The notes: a model not told the origin generated them from the letters alone. Positions 1 through 12,319 are shown, numbered from the stretch's first letter. The stretch: 64,000 bases of DNA from Acheta domesticus (GCA_031308135.1 JAHLJT010000631.1:4565371-4629370); one strand, 5' to 3'. Numbers and translations: made by a program.

Positions 1-1779
1 CCTCTAATCTACTCGCTCCACAGCCGAAGTTTAAACAGCGTTTTTGATATATGAGGGATTCCCTTCCATCTATTTTCCTTCGGGAAATTGGCGTTCAACA
101 CGAAATTAAATTTTCTACGTTACGTCGCGGGCGTGACACTTCTTGGTTTCCACGAGAAAATTGCTAAACACATGTATCAGCGACCACACTAATGAGAAGT
201 CGTAATCGAGATAACATATAATGATCTGCGATCGTAAAAGAACCCAAGACGTTAGGCAGTTGAGAATTAAAGACAACTCACGAAAGGTCGACTTAAATAA
301 TTGCTCGATTCAAATTTTGTGCGTAAAGATAAACTTCATTCATCACGAATGGAGCCGAACATGTCATTCATTTTGCAAGCTTTTCGGAAGATTTAACTGC
401 GAAAATCAAATTTTTAATGTTTTATAAGTTATAATGTGTTATAAGTACGCCAATACAATAGTTATGAAATATATAAACATGCTCAAGAGCGTTACGCAAG
501 ATGTCGTCAAACATATCAATTGACGTTTTACTCCGCTGTGTTAAATTCATCAAGCAGTAAAGTGAAGTACAGACTTTCAATTTCCCTTCATTCAATGAGT
601 GCGAAATTATACTCTCAATATCAACAAAAACAGTACAAATTTTGTATTATTTTTGCTGACTTTTAACAGTTCTTCATTCAGATCCGGCAATAAGATTGTC
701 ATAATGAATGTGTAAGAATCATTTCTAAGCAGATTAGAAAAAAATCGGGGGTGCTTTTAGTTGGAAAAGAACGAGGTGGCTGGTAAGACAGAAAATATTG
801 AAAATTATGAATAAGTCGGTAATGTACGTTTTAATTTGCACTCCTATAATAATGTATATGAAAAAGTGAAAGCGTAAACAGTGCAAACCGTATGAATCTC
901 ACGATTACATATATTTCTAAAAATGTGTTCTACAAATATGAACATTACTTCATTCCGAGTAACAGTAGAGTACACGTCTCTCCTTTCAGTCGTAAGCACG
1001 TCTGTAAGATAATGGGAATAAGTAAAGTAATGTACCTGATAATCACTCGGATAAAGAATATGGGCATATAATGGAACAATGGAAATGAACAACTAACAAT
1101 TTAGTGCTTATGTTGCCATAAAATATATACGTAACTAATGAAATGATTAGTGCTATAATTACATTGCAATACACCGTACATTTCAAGCTCAATTTTATTG
1201 GTACCTTCTCAAGTTATAACTACTTTGCGGGATTCGTGGCCTTCCGTTTACTAAGAACACTTCTCAGACTTATACCCACAATAATTAATATGAATTGTCA
1301 ATTAAGAATCATGTCATTTCCAAAGACCAACAAAACATTCAATCCGATCCAATAAGAGTTATTTATTCACTGGTAGCGAATAATTCCATTCCCTACTAAC
1401 GGAAATGCAAATTAAATGGAGACAGTAATAATGACATTTTCAAGCAGTGGCAGCGCACGTAGCTGGAATTTTTTTTATTGGAGACCATGGAACTCAGGAC
1501 GGTTACAAGCTGCGGGAAGGAAGCTCAGGACGGCAGAAGAAGGAAGGAAGCTCAGCAGAAATATACCGCCCAAGAAACAGACATTCACGAAAGAAGAAAG
1601 ATACTGCATGAAGAAACAAACGTACACTCATGTTTACTGGTGCATCTCAACGGCCATAATAATTTGCACCATACTGCATCTCACATAGCAGATTTGCACT
1701 GCACGCTATTTTGTCAAGCCTTTGCAGACTTACCAAGTAAAAAATTCGGTGCTAGCCCAAAACTTCCGATTGGGTAGAG
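1..1779. other. No recognisable gene, AT-rich
   Basis: Only short open frames (under 100 codons) are present, none with a recognisable domain. I see no repeat with defined ends. Confidence 0.6.
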
Positions 1780-2290
1780 TAGGTAGCGGTGGCGGCAACT
1801 GCAGTGAAGAGAGTCAGTAGTGGGTGGCGGGGAGTGGAAACAAGTTAGTGTGTATACGTGAGAAGAGATGAATGTGGGCAGCGTTGACGGGGAATGGAAA
1901 CAGAAGAGTGGGTAGTGGCTGGGGTGGCGTGGAGTGAAGGAAAGAGAGTGGTAGCGGATGGTTGGGAGCGAAGAAATGAGCGCGGATACGTGGAGCGCAA
2001 GAAAGACCCTTGGCAACGGATGGCGGGTAGAAAAGACAGGAGAGCAGGTAGCGGGCAGCGGTGAGAGGAGAGCGGCTGACGGATATGTGAGACGAGAAAG
2101 GGAAACGCTTGGCGGGGAACGAAATTAGGAGAGTGGGTAGTATGTGGCGGGGAGCAAAGAGACGCGACAAAGGAAGCGTGTGGTGTGGTCGGAAAGCGGA
2201 CGGAGCGAGGAGGTGACGGCAGGGCGGAGGAGGACGGCAGTAGCGGTGAGCATGTAGAGAGGGAGCGGCCAGCGAGAGGCAGGGTCCGGC
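1780..2290. repeat. Purine-skewed degenerate repeat tract
   Basis: The plus strand is strongly G+A rich, with many loose variants of a motif like GTGGCGGGGAGTGGAA. This skew keeps stop codons out of the minus strand and produces overlapping open frames of 100-234 codons there, rich in Ser, Pro, His and Arg. They look like translation of low-complexity DNA rather than genes. Confidence 0.55.
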
Positions 2291-2510
2291 CGGCGGGGCG
2301 GCGGGGCGGTGGCCCGTAACACGCGCGGTAACGAGGCTGCGGCACGAGCGATGGCGAGGGCCCGATACGGCCCGCGGACGTGAGCATGAGTCAATATTGT
2401 TCGCCGCACTATAACATACGATTAGCTCTAATGAAACGTCGGCGCGCGGGGCCCGGCCGACAGCGGCCTCCTCTCCGCTCCGGCGCCCTCGCCGCGCGCT
2501 CTCCTGGAGC
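2170..2510. other. GC/CpG-rich patch
   Basis: The segment is rich in CG dinucleotides, including the run around 2287-2310 and the one at 2436-2510, in an otherwise AT-rich neighbourhood. It could be a CpG island or low-complexity sequence. No TATA box or gene is evident beside it. Confidence 0.5.
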
Positions 2511-2529
2511 ATTTCCATACTCCTGTTGC

Positions 2530-4729
2530 GTCATTCGCGCTCACCAACCGGCTACCTCACCTTGCTGCCGCTGTGCTCACTCAATATTGTATGTTTCGGA
2601 AGTTCTTCAATCCAAAAAGTAGTCACGCGAACGTACGTCAATAATGTGTTATTGTCTCACAGCAAAAATAGAATAACGTGGCAAGAAGAAAATATTACTT
2701 ACATGTATGTGGTATCTTTCATTTCGGATCTTGGTTCTGAAGCGGCTTCGTTGATTCCTGAAAAACGTCATAATTCCATTAATCTTCTTTCATTTTTGCT
2801 GTCATGAAAAGTAATATAATGAAATATATTATTCTTTAAGATACGCGTCTCCCTTATCGGAGAAGCGTCAGTAATGTAGTGAATAAGATCCCAAGAACGT
2901 TTGTCTACCAAACATCACTTCTCCAATATAGATTTCCGCGCTATTCACAAAGAGTTCTGCAAGAAACTTTGTCTCCCTTGTCGATGTTCAGCATAGCATC
3001 TACAGTTGCAGCAAAACTATCCAGTAATTTAAGGTTGGAAAATGATTAGAACATAGTACTTTGCATTCTCGTTACAATAAGAAAGTTCACAGAGAATACA
3101 TCTGTTCTCATTTCAGTTTCAATTCTACTTCAGCAAGAAAACAATAAAAAATTAATCAACCCGCGAGATCATGAGGTGTCACCGTGCGTGGGTGACGAAG
3201 GTGCTGACAAGTGAGTCGACAGCAGCCGCCGCCGCGAAGCAGTTCATGACAAAGGCCGAGGAATTCGCTCGCTCTCCCGGAAAGAAGGGAACAGGCGCAC
3301 AGTGGTCGAGGGCGAACAGAAGACGGCAACAATCACCAAACAATTTTAATGCGTTTATTTCCTGAGATCAGAAGACGTGCTCAGAGTATTTGGGGTAACA
3401 TTCCATAACGTTGTTGTGTGTATGTAAACTTCAAATTCAAGATCTGAATTACTTTTCAATGGATAAATGTATTATGTTTGAAACTGGTAAAGTGATTACT
3501 TGCTTATCTGATTGTTGAATTTTAATACTATTTCAAAATCCATAATGGGGTAAAGTGCAATGTAAATGAATGACAGTGGACACAAATCAAAAGATTTTAT
3601 CTACAATCTTCAGAGGCGCTCCGAGGATTTTTCTGAGAAGGTGGGGGAAAGCTACAGGTGTAGTGTTCTTATAAAGATTTTCCCCCTATATTGAATATTA
3701 AATGATGCATTAAATAAATATGTAAAATGATGACGTAAACAACTAATAAATACAATGTCTTTTTATAGGAAAAGCTATATTTTTAATACCTATCATTAGA
3801 GTCTGGTGGTGGTAATGGGAGGGATGAAGTTCCATGAACCCTCCTCCCTTCCCCTTGGCTGCTCCGCTGACTACTTTGGTTCCTTCATTTCGAATATCAA
3901 AAATTTAGGCATAAAATTTAATAAACCTGAAAAATACTACTTTACATTTCATAAATCTTTAAATTGTCACAATACTCAACTGTTGTTACAATATTCAACT
4001 CTTCTTTGAATTTAGAGTTCTGGCAACATTCTCGAATTCAGCGTCTTCCAAACACTACTGAAACCTTCGCCCATTATCAAGCTGTAAAAGAGTTTCTGGG
4101 CGATTGCAGTCTTTTTTCCCCTGTGCACTCCCATGTCTACCAGGGTCGCCAATGGACATGCAGCTAACAGAAGGCAGAAGCTCGTTGCCCGTAGCCGCGC
4201 CGCGATGCACGGAGGTCAGTCTTTCTCCGCGCAGTGCGGCAATACGACTCCGGCAGCGCGGAAGCCGAGATGAGGTCTAGAGCTGCCCTAACAATTACCA
4301 CATTGTAGGACGCCATAAAATCATGCGAGTGCCCAAAGACGATGACAATGCACGCTCCCGCGACTGGAGTCCGTCAATTCCTGGCTATCCGGAAGACGCC
4401 GCATCCTAATTATGGCCCTCAAAATTTCAGTCGTGAAAGGGTTACAGAACATTCCACCCTAAAGAATGTTCCATTTAGGAATTTACCCCTGAAAGATGTT
4501 GCATTTTGGATATATTGTAATTTTCGAATCTTACGAACTTTGAAAATATTCGTATGACGTAATTCGTTTCACCTTTCTCGACAATGGAGATTTTCGCATC
4601 CTAAATCAATACTTTGAGACACTTGTGTTGATTCCTCGGCTTTTTGGGGAGTTTTATATGCATGTTAACGAAATATTCACATACTATTTAACTGTATGAA
4701 GGTTTTCTTTAAATTATTCCTCTTGTGGT
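2530..4729. other. No recognisable gene
   Basis: Mixed AT-rich sequence. A 64-codon frame at 3171-3365 with an alanine run is too short and featureless to call. A small CpG-rich spot lies at about 4185-4275. Confidence 0.55.
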
Positions 4730-4797
4730 GTCACGGCCGGGGCCGTAATAAGAATACAGAGACATGACAAGAATACACAGGTTGTAAATATTGAATA

Positions 4798-4803
4798 TTT
4801 ATT
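4798..4803 (-). terminator. AATAAA polyadenylation signal of the solo LTR
   Basis: The minus strand reads AATAAA about 65 bp before the LTR 3' end, consistent with the R-region poly(A) signal. Confidence 0.55.
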
Positions 4804-5046
4804 CACAATGTGCAACGACACCTGAAATTCCTATTTAAAAAATTTACAATGGATTTTATAACCGACCGTTACTAGAAGGAACTTTTACCGGTCACCACGA
4901 CCGCGTGCCTCACGACACGACGCATGAGCCGGCTTCCTCCCCTTGCCTCCGTAGCCAGCACATCGACGTGCCTCGAGCCGCACCACCCACGACGACCTAC
5001 GGACGAGCCCCAGAACAGAAGAAGAAAGTCTTTTCTTCCGAGCCGT

Positions 5047-5054
5047 CTTATATA
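5047..5054 (-). promoter_or_regulatory. TATA-like box of the solo LTR
   Basis: The minus strand reads TATATAAG about 210 bp from the LTR 5' end, in the position expected of a U3 core promoter. Confidence 0.6.
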
Positions 5055-5269
5055 CCTTCTGGCCAGCCTGCCGGCCAGAATGTTCCCGGGGTTCACAAAC
5101 TTGCCCCCACGGCAGCGCATGTCCGAATGTTTCCTCGTCTCCCTAATATAACCTTGTCTTGTGAAGCGTCCCTTCAGCACGCACCCGCAACTATTTCCCA
5201 TGTGCATTTCGACACACTGAAATGCACAACTAATTTTCTATAAGGCGACTGTTATGACGCTACACTCTA

Positions 5270-5510
5270 TTATTTTCGCACTGCGAAACACAGGGCAAAC
5301 GCCAGGCATAAAATAAAGAGGAATATGTCAACTGGCTATCCCGACACTGAAAGGCACACAGGGAAAAAGGAAGAAGAAGAAGAAAAACAAGAAAAAGAAC
5401 ACAGAGCACTCATTAACTAAATCAAGCATAGTAAATCCTATCCAATTCACAATTCGAAGATTGCTTTGAAATTGTTTCATCTGGGCTGTCTTTCACATTA
5501 TGCTGAGTTG
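5270..5510. other. No gene seen
   Basis: AT-rich sequence with a purine-rich (AAG)-like stretch near 5370-5400. Confidence 0.5.
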
Positions 5511-5545
5511 TAATAGTAATAGTAATAATAATAATAATAATAATA
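5511..5545 (+). repeat. (TAG/TAA) trinucleotide microsatellite
   Basis: TAGTAA units grade into pure TAA units. A second short TAA tract lies at 5772-5805 and an ATT tract at 6515-6533. Confidence 0.85.
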
Positions 5546-5851
5546 TAAATGTAGTATGGCTGTTTACGGAATTCACTAGCCTAACCGGAAGTGGAACCCT
5601 GAATACGTCCAGTTGCTCTAACCACTTGAATCCCGAGAACAGTCCAACATAATTTGGTAACAGTATTTCTGCCAAGTAGATCCGGGGTCGCAACGGTAGT
5701 TGGAAATAGCGAAACGAGAAACATTTCCCACCTAATTGTTAAAACTAACAACTATAAGCTAGTGATGAAATGAATAATAATAATAATAATAATTAATAAT
5801 TAATTGACAAACAAAGCTCGAGTCTCAATAAAATCATTGATTTGCAGGCTA

Positions 5852-5900
5852 ACCATATTTACATTTATAGCACTTACTTTTGTAATATTCGTATGAAGGA
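5852..5900 (+). repeat. ~50-bp direct repeat, partner at 6582-6631
   Basis: Both copies run from a TTATTTACATT-like start through TTTTGTAA.ATTCGTATGAA. They lie about 730 bp apart in the same orientation. They may be flanks of an old element or remnants of a dispersed repeat; I see no clean LTR ends. Confidence 0.5.
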
Positions 5901-5903
5901 TAG

Positions 5904-6010
5904 TGTAATATACAAAATATTACAGAGCAAACGCCGCGCCTTAATCTGGACGGACGGAGCTGTAATATACAAAAGATTACAAAACAAACGCCGCGCTTTA
6001 ATCTGGACGG
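5904..6010 (+). repeat. Two tandem copies of a ~50-bp unit, 57-bp period
   Basis: Each copy reads TGTAATATACAAAA..ATTAC, then CAAACGCCGCGC, then TTAATCTGGACGG. They are followed at about 6016-6028 by GTTACTAGGCAAC, which resembles an RFX X-box (two halves of an imperfect GTTRCC-GGYAAC palindrome). Duplicated short motifs before such a site suggest an enhancer of an LTR or gene, but no promoter was identified. Confidence 0.5.
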
Positions 6011-6029
6011 TCGCGGTTACTAGGCAACG

Positions 6030-6719
6030 AAGGTTGTTGAGGGGCTGAAGGGGGCGCTGGACTAGAGAGTTGTTGGTGGTTGACTGGCATCCTGGCGCGT
6101 ATGTAAGCTGAATTATTTAAGTTGGACATCGACGCGAATAGGGAGGACAAATTGTGGAACAATAGTGCAAGAAGTGAGCAGCAAGAAAGAAGCAGACGAC
6201 TTCGGCGACGACCGGCGCGAAGACGGATTTTCGGCACGGAAGTCAAGGGGCTACGAACTGCGGGGCCATCGTTTCACAACGCCAGACAATTCGGTACCGT
6301 GAACCTAATGCATGAAATCAAGCAAGAGAAATTTTATATTTGATATTTTTATATTATATATTGTTAATCTCAAATTCCATTCTTAATAAACAAAATTATT
6401 GTTGCGCCACTTTGTATGTAATTCCTTCGGAATATAAATAATTTCAGACTTCCAGGCTTCTCTGTATAGAGAGCATGAGAACCAAAGGACTGAGCTAGCA
6501 AATTAAAGGTAAAATTAATTATTATTATTATTTTATCACAATAGAAACATTCAAAATATGGAAAACGCGAGATTACAGACTAATCTTATTTACATTAACG
6601 GCTTTTAATTTTGTAAGATTCGTATGAATGGCAGAAACACCCAAAATTCGGGAAACGCGTGAATACTGACGATCTTGATCTCGGTTGCAAAAAATAATGT
6701 ATAATTCGTCTCGCCTTGT
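6030..6719. other. No gene recognised
   Basis: Short frames near 6000-6340 are arginine-rich without a known domain. AATAAA occurs near 6387. The second copy of the 50-bp direct repeat is at 6582-6631. Confidence 0.45.
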
Positions 6720-7030
6720 CTTTCAGTTTATGAGCTTTGACCCGGGGCGCCGACCCACCTGTGCCGGTTTGTCGCGCGCGCGTGGAAATTACGTGCGATG
6801 ACGGCCGCTTTCGCCGCCTGGAAACAGCTGAAAACAGCGTTTCACGGGGAAATTGCGCGCGGAATTGCGGCGGGCGGCGAAGCCACGAAATTGTTTCACG
6901 CGGCGCCGACATCTGCCGGTCGCCGCACCTCCCCCCACCTCACCCCCGCCCGCGCCCGCGCCGCGCCCCGCGCCGCGCCAACCGCCAACGCCCCCGGGAA
7001 ATCGCTTGGCGGCGCTTCACAGTCGCTTCC
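6720..7030. other. GC/CpG-rich patch
   Basis: Dense CpG; it contains a CCGCG-pentamer run at about 6955-6985. Overlapping ~100-codon frames here are proline/arginine-rich and compositional. Confidence 0.55.
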
Positions 7031-7195
7031 ACGGAATCTTGAAACGCCAATGCCCGAAATGCTTCGTCAACAACACAGCCAACGTGAAAATTTCGTTTCA
7101 CATTTCGGCATACTTAAGTTTAGGTAAGTGTCGCCAATTTTGTGTGGTCACTTCCTGAATGATCGGCTGCATAATGTACGGATGCGTGGTAGCTT

Positions 7196-7665
7196 TTTTT
7201 TATTGATTGGTACGTCAAGGCGCGTCAAAAAAAACTGCTAAGGCTGCGCGTAAGTTTATTGCATGTGCGGGGTTTTCCCCAACCAGGCATCTCCAACCAA
7301 CTGCCCCAACAACAACTGCCCCAGCCGAGACAAGTTCTAAGCTCCCAACTGGTCTCCCGGGCATGTGTGGAAGTGTAGTGTATGTAAGTGTGTGTGTAAG
7401 TAAAAGATGAGAAAAGGTCAAGGAAGAGGAAGGAAAGATCACACGCGTTGCGTGGAGCGTTTGTTACGATACTGGCCCGGCATTCGCCTGGCATAGATTG
7501 CAGAAACCGCGGAAAACTACTGATCAGAGCAGACGGCCACTGGAATTCTCTCCAGAAAGCGACTGAATCCGACTTAGCTGTCTAGCTAGTGTCGAAAATC
7601 CTGCCATTGTTGGGACTTGAACCGTAGGACCTCTCGGTCAGAATCCGTGATAGCACGTCCGCAGC
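7196..7665 (-). mobile_element. SINE-A copy (tRNA-derived SINE), internally deleted
   Basis: On the minus strand it follows the family order: a degenerate tRNA-like head with a B-box (GGTTCAAGTCCC) near 7611-7625, then the body with the conserved GTTTTCCGCGGTTTC-like stretch, the ACACTTACATACACTACAC stretch, GAGACCAGTTGGGAGCTTAG, GTCTCGGCTGGGGC, and an A/T-rich tail. About 90 bp of the 3' half seen in other copies is missing near 7225-7255. The head beyond the B-box is diverged, so the 5' end is uncertain. Confidence 0.7.
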
Positions 7666-7669
7666 TGAA

Positions 7670-9364
7670 TCTCCTTTGATCAATATTGTCGACTTTTATT
7701 CACTTGTTTGTCGAAGCCATCTGTTGCATGGCTGTGAGTTCGAGCCAGGGGGCTGCTGTAACTGCCGTTTCCTCCCATTACCGCCCGACAAGTGCCACGC
7801 GCGAACTACCTTCCCCGTCTTACCATTAAAGTCCCTTCAGCGAATACGCGGAGGTCGTTCGTGGACGAGTGCGCCTCCGAACGAATAGTCCTCATTCTCA
7901 ATTGGGCATCTTGTGCATTCTCAATTGATTGATAATCAAATCAGTGTTACACTATATTTTACTTTTCTTGCCGGCCGCATTCTCTTTCTACTCGTTTGTA
8001 GCTAAGTTTCTTCTTGTTGGAAATGAGCTACGACTCAAGGAAACACTGTAGCAAGGAAAATATGAGCGTAATCCATGAAGATTCAAAACGTCTTGTCAGC
8101 GGTGACAAAGTACTTCACTTGAGAGGATATTCATGAAGTGTCGGAGACTACCCAGCGAAATTATGTGGCTTCAATATTTTCACATTCCACAAATGCTTCT
8201 CAAACACTTTTTATCTGCCTAAGGGAAGTAAATTAAGTGTCAGAAATGAATACTAGCCACTGCTTTAGCGTGGCGTCTCCTGCGTCGCGAGTATTTTCAT
8301 ATTAAGAAGTTTTATTTGTTCTTTGCAAGTTTATATTAAAAATAAATTGTAAACATCTTGCAGTTGTCCTGCTTGTCCATTTTTGGGCATAGAAAGTTAC
8401 ATGAAAATGTATCAATTAAAATACTTGTTTTAATTTCTATTTCCTTACAAAAACATGTTTAATTATCGTCAATCTGAAGAAGCAATTCGTAACAATTCAC
8501 GTAAATGGCGGAAAGAGTAGAGTAACTGACAGAGTTTCACCAAGATACTCGTAGATCCAATGAAGCCATCCAAGCACATGTTTTTCTAGAATTTTTACAT
8601 AATATCCTAGAGGAGAATTGACTAATAATTTTGCCAATCTATTTATCTGGTCGAGAGGAATCAAATGAGCTATTGATCATTTCTGAAGGTGTCTCAATTT
8701 ATCCTAAATGAGTTTTAGTAGCTTAAAGGCAAAGAAAACACGTTTTGACATTTCCTCGAATATTCTGGAAGAATCCTTTCCCCATCAGGAGACCGAGACG
8801 CGTGAGGTGATAGTTCATTTTTCTCGATTCCTGGAACGGATCTAACCGTGAATGACGAACGCCTGACGAACTCGATTAAAGTAAAAGTACTGCATTAAAA
8901 TCATTGAATTTCCTTAAAATGTTTTATCAAAATCTCTATATCTAAAATATTGTTTCACACTTATGTCTAAAAATCATGATCTGATTCTTCTAAAAAATCA
9001 AATCCAGAATAAAAATGAGCCATCTAAAGCTATCAGCGCCCAAAAACCCAACTCGACCAAACCATATCCAAGATTAAAGGCACATTTTAGGATAATTGTG
9101 CTATATTCCCGAACTTTAGGCTTTTGTGGATTTTCCAAAATTGTGAGCTAGCCTTAATCTAAAGCCCAACTACAAAACACAACCTCCCAGCATTGCAATG
9201 GCAACGAAAATGCATCCAAAATTAAAGGATAATTTAATTTTGAGGCCTTCAAATTTCATACTCAGACGTCCTTCCTTCCCTACATCCTTAGGAATAATAG
9301 CACCGATGTCCCTTAGTTTCCTCATTCTTCAATAGGAGTCTTACACATAGGAGTCTTACTAGAC
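7670..9364. other. No gene seen
   Basis: Mostly AT-rich. A B-box-like GAGTTCGAGCC at about 7737-7747 could mark another degraded SINE head, but the rest does not match SINE-A. Confidence 0.5.
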
Positions 9365-9786
9365 AAAAGGTTCACGCCCTCGCCTTCGCCGTCTCCCCCT
9401 GACCTGCACCCTTCCTTTCGCCGTCAACTTCTCCTCCTGGTCTTCACATTTCTTCTCGCCCTCGCCTTCATCTCCTCTTCCTCCTGGCCTTCGCCCTTCC
9501 TTTCGCCTTCGCCCATGCGCCAGACTTCGCTCTGTCGCACCCGCCTTCCTCTCTGTCCCGCGCTTGCCCTTTCCTCCCTCGTCCTCACCCCCACCCTAGG
9601 TGAAGCCTTCGCACCCGCCCTTCTCTCGCCGTCGCCCTTCGCCTCGCCCTACGCGCGGCCCCTCGCGCCGGAGGCGGACGGCACGAAGCGCGATGCCTTG
9701 ATGCCCCTGATGCTCCGAGGCGCTGGATTATCTCCTCACATGCAAAACGTTAGCGCGACTAAAAGCTGGCGCGCGTGCCTTTCTGC
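9365..9786. repeat. Pyrimidine-rich degenerate repeat grading into CpG patch
   Basis: Many loose copies of CGCCCTCGCCTTCGCC-type sequence on the plus strand. The 120-codon frame starting at 9515 is compositional. Confidence 0.55.
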
Positions 9787-9862
9787 GGGGCGGGGCGGGG
9801 CGAGGCGGGGCGAGGCGGGGCGAGGCGGGGCGAGGCGGGGCGAGGCGGGGCGGGGCAGGCAG
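9787..9862 (+). repeat. Decanucleotide minisatellite (GGGGCGAGGC)n
   Basis: About seven copies of a 10-bp unit, the first and last being GGGGCGGGGC variants. The G-runs of the plus strand could form G-quadruplexes. Confidence 0.9.
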
Positions 9863-9879
9863 GGGTTGGGCGGGTAGGG

Positions 9880-11180
9880 CGGGGTGGGACTATCGCACAA
9901 AGACCCCATCACTCATCTGCCCAATCTCCACGCGGTTCTTCACACAAAACTTTACTTATTCACCCAAAGACATAAAGAGTTTCAACGATTCGAAGAATAC
10001 GTTTCGGTACGGAATTCATATAATTAGAACTGAATGAGGCACTCAAAAGTGAAAGTATTTTTCTTCATTTATAATTCACTTGAAATAGCTTTAATTTGTT
10101 AGGTTTACATTTTAAGTTCTGTGTGAAATAAACTGCGATTATGAACTGATTATTAGAAGACAAATGTAGGTCTATATGACAAAATAAATATTATCTTTTC
10201 ACTACTAGTATTTTTTGTAGTGTATATCTATCTCGTGTTCTAATTATATTTTTAAAATATTTGTATTTTTATTTCAAGACTTTTTGATATATTTAATAGG
10301 GTCAATTCAGTATGGTTATTTCAAAATATCCTTCAAACAAGATAGATGGATATAAGAAAATGTTTTCACAAACATCAGTCTACGGCATAACGGGTGATAT
10401 GATTGGCATTAAATTTCACATAAATCGTCATTTGACTCTAAACATTTCGCTTTTGCGTACTAGTGTGTGGATCTGAGAGCAGAGCAAGAGACGGTATTTC
10501 CTTATTTTTGAACTTATGTAATTTTTGTAGAAAAAGAAGACAAAATGTGGTTCTCTTGTCCCGTTTAATTATCATGGAATAAAATTCAGTTTCATACAAA
10601 ACGTGCCTCCTATTAATCAATACCGAAAAAAGAAAATGTATTCTTTTATGAGGTTGGCGAGTTAGGTATTTCATCCTCTATGGATAACGACAAACATGTT
10701 GGTTCTATCAACTGTTAACTCAACGAGACTGATTTCTATCATTTCGATTTTATCGTGTTTGTGTTCTTTCTTTGTGAGATCTACATAATGTTGTTTAAAA
10801 TAAATCAACAGCAATAAAATCAAAATTATATAATGATTAAGATTATACTTTTATTTTATGTTTCTCATAAACAATAAAATATTTATAAATACAACTTTTA
10901 ATGTTAAAATTAATTTTAAGTTAAAGTAACAATAATAACCCAACTCTTTGTACTATAAGAATATGAGCATTTTGTTTGAAGTTTCGCAACTTGGCGGGTC
11001 GCATTCTAGAAGCAATACCCTGCCAATCGTGGGTAGCATACTATATTTACCCACATTCTTTTCCCAATCCATTAATCCTTCGCCACACGTTCACTATGCT
11101 GCCCTTAATTCCGATAGCATCTCCAGCCGAAATGGTAGTACACAAAGCCTGGGCATGCGCGCGGTGTGTGGAAACCGGCT
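9880..11180. other. No gene seen, AT-rich
   Basis: Long AT-rich stretch without recognisable coding sequence or defined repeat ends. Confidence 0.55.
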
Positions 11181-11287
11181 TCGCCCAGAGCCTTCCCCGC
11201 CGCGCGCGCCGATCCCTCCGAACAAGGAACATTGTTCGCCCGCACGGAAAGCTGCCGGATACGCTGGAAAACGATGAGGCTCCCGCC

Positions 11288-11291
11288 ATTG

Positions 11292-11385
<94 letters not shown>

Positions 11386-11575
11386 AGCCCACAGCCCACC
11401 GCCCACAGCCCACCGTCCACTGCCCACCGTCCACTGCCCACCGTCCACTGCCCATGGCTCATCGCCCTCTACCCATCGCCCATTGTCCCACTTCCCACTG
11501 CCCACCGCCCTAAGCCCACAGCCTACCGCCCACCGTCCACCGCCCGACCACCTATCGCCTACTTCTCACCGTCTC
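11288..11575 (+). repeat. Heptanucleotide minisatellite (CCGCCCA)n
   Basis: The first ~100 bp are nearly perfect CCGCCCA units. After that variants appear (CCACAGCCCA, CCGTCCACTGCCCA), with order decaying rightwards to about 11575. Because 7 is not a multiple of 3, all three frames stay open on both strands and translate as THR-PP or WAVGG-like repeats; none is a gene. Confidence 0.92.
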
Positions 11576-11599
11576 ACTTTCTCACCGCCCATTACCCTC

Positions 11600-12300
11600 A
11601 CCCACCACCATCATTCACAGTTGCCAAATGCTGGTTCTGCCATTCTTTTTCCTTACAGGACCGTGCGCATTTTTTACCAATGATTTGTAAGATCACGAGT
11701 GATTCTCATAACAAAGTTATCACAGAACAAAAGGCTGCAAGCACAGAGATAGGTATTTTCAGGTAGATTGCTGGTCTAACATTTCCCAATGAGGTAGTAT
11801 GAAGAACTTTCAAATGACGAACCAGAAAGACAGGTTGTCGTTCCAGACCAGTGCTTGAAATGCTTGCAGTCGGCTTGCAGAAACGTTGGATAATGAACAA
11901 TTACAAGTCACGCAGAATCACTCAAAATGGTAAATATAACATTACTGTGTTGTTGAGAATGGTGATCATTTTCAACTTCACGATAAAGTTTAAAAGAGAA
12001 AACTTATGTTTAGTACTAGTACTGTTTCTTACTTTCGCCGGTGCTCCTCGAGACCGTCTATCATCGATTTTTGCGCCGCTCCATCAGTTACTATAATTAA
12101 TAAACCGAGAGGAAAACTCAATGTACTTAAAAATTCCGTTTCAGAAACAATTTTGTAAAAAAACAACAATATTTTCAAAAAATCATTGATATTAGAATTT
12201 CCTACGAAAGATAACATGTTTTTTAACATTGTTCTGCAAACTTGTTGAACCGCACATCATATCGCTCTCAGGAACATTTCTATGATCCAAGAAGCGTTTA
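11600..12300. other. No gene seen
   Basis: AT-rich to mixed sequence between two GC minisatellites; no feature recognised. Confidence 0.5.
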
Positions 12301-12319
12301 AGACGAGAACTGAAGAGCC

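Larger units (their letters stand above)
4734..5264 (-). mobile_element. Solo LTR of an LTR retrotransposon
   Basis: Read on the minus strand the element starts TGTAGCGTC and ends GACACCACA, the TG...CA ends expected of an LTR. It is flanked by a direct 4-bp duplication (CTCT on the plus strand, 4730-4733 and 5265-5268), as left by an integrase. Inside, in the right order, are a TATA-like TATATAAG and, about 250 bp downstream, an AATAAA polyadenylation signal. No primer-binding site, gag or pol lies next to it, so this is a solo LTR, normally formed by recombination between the two LTRs of a provirus-like element. The 4-bp duplication fits the Gypsy group, but the family is inferred. An open frame of about 110 codons inside it on each strand is not a gene. 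Confidence 0.82.

Noticed and set aside
3171..3365. 64-codon frame with an alanine run as a small gene
   Set aside because: Too short, no motif, no promoter or splice context recognised.
4872..5243. ~110-codon frames on both strands
   Set aside because: Lie wholly inside the solo LTR and match no protein family.
9787..9862. CRISPR-like array
   Set aside because: The repeat units are contiguous without spacers and the DNA is eukaryotic; it is a minisatellite.
11047..11683. Overlapping frames of 115-235 codons on both strands
   Set aside because: They are direct translations of the (CCGCCCA)n repeat (His-Arg-Pro-Pro or Trp-Ala-Val-Gly-Gly patterns), open in every frame because the unit lacks stops.
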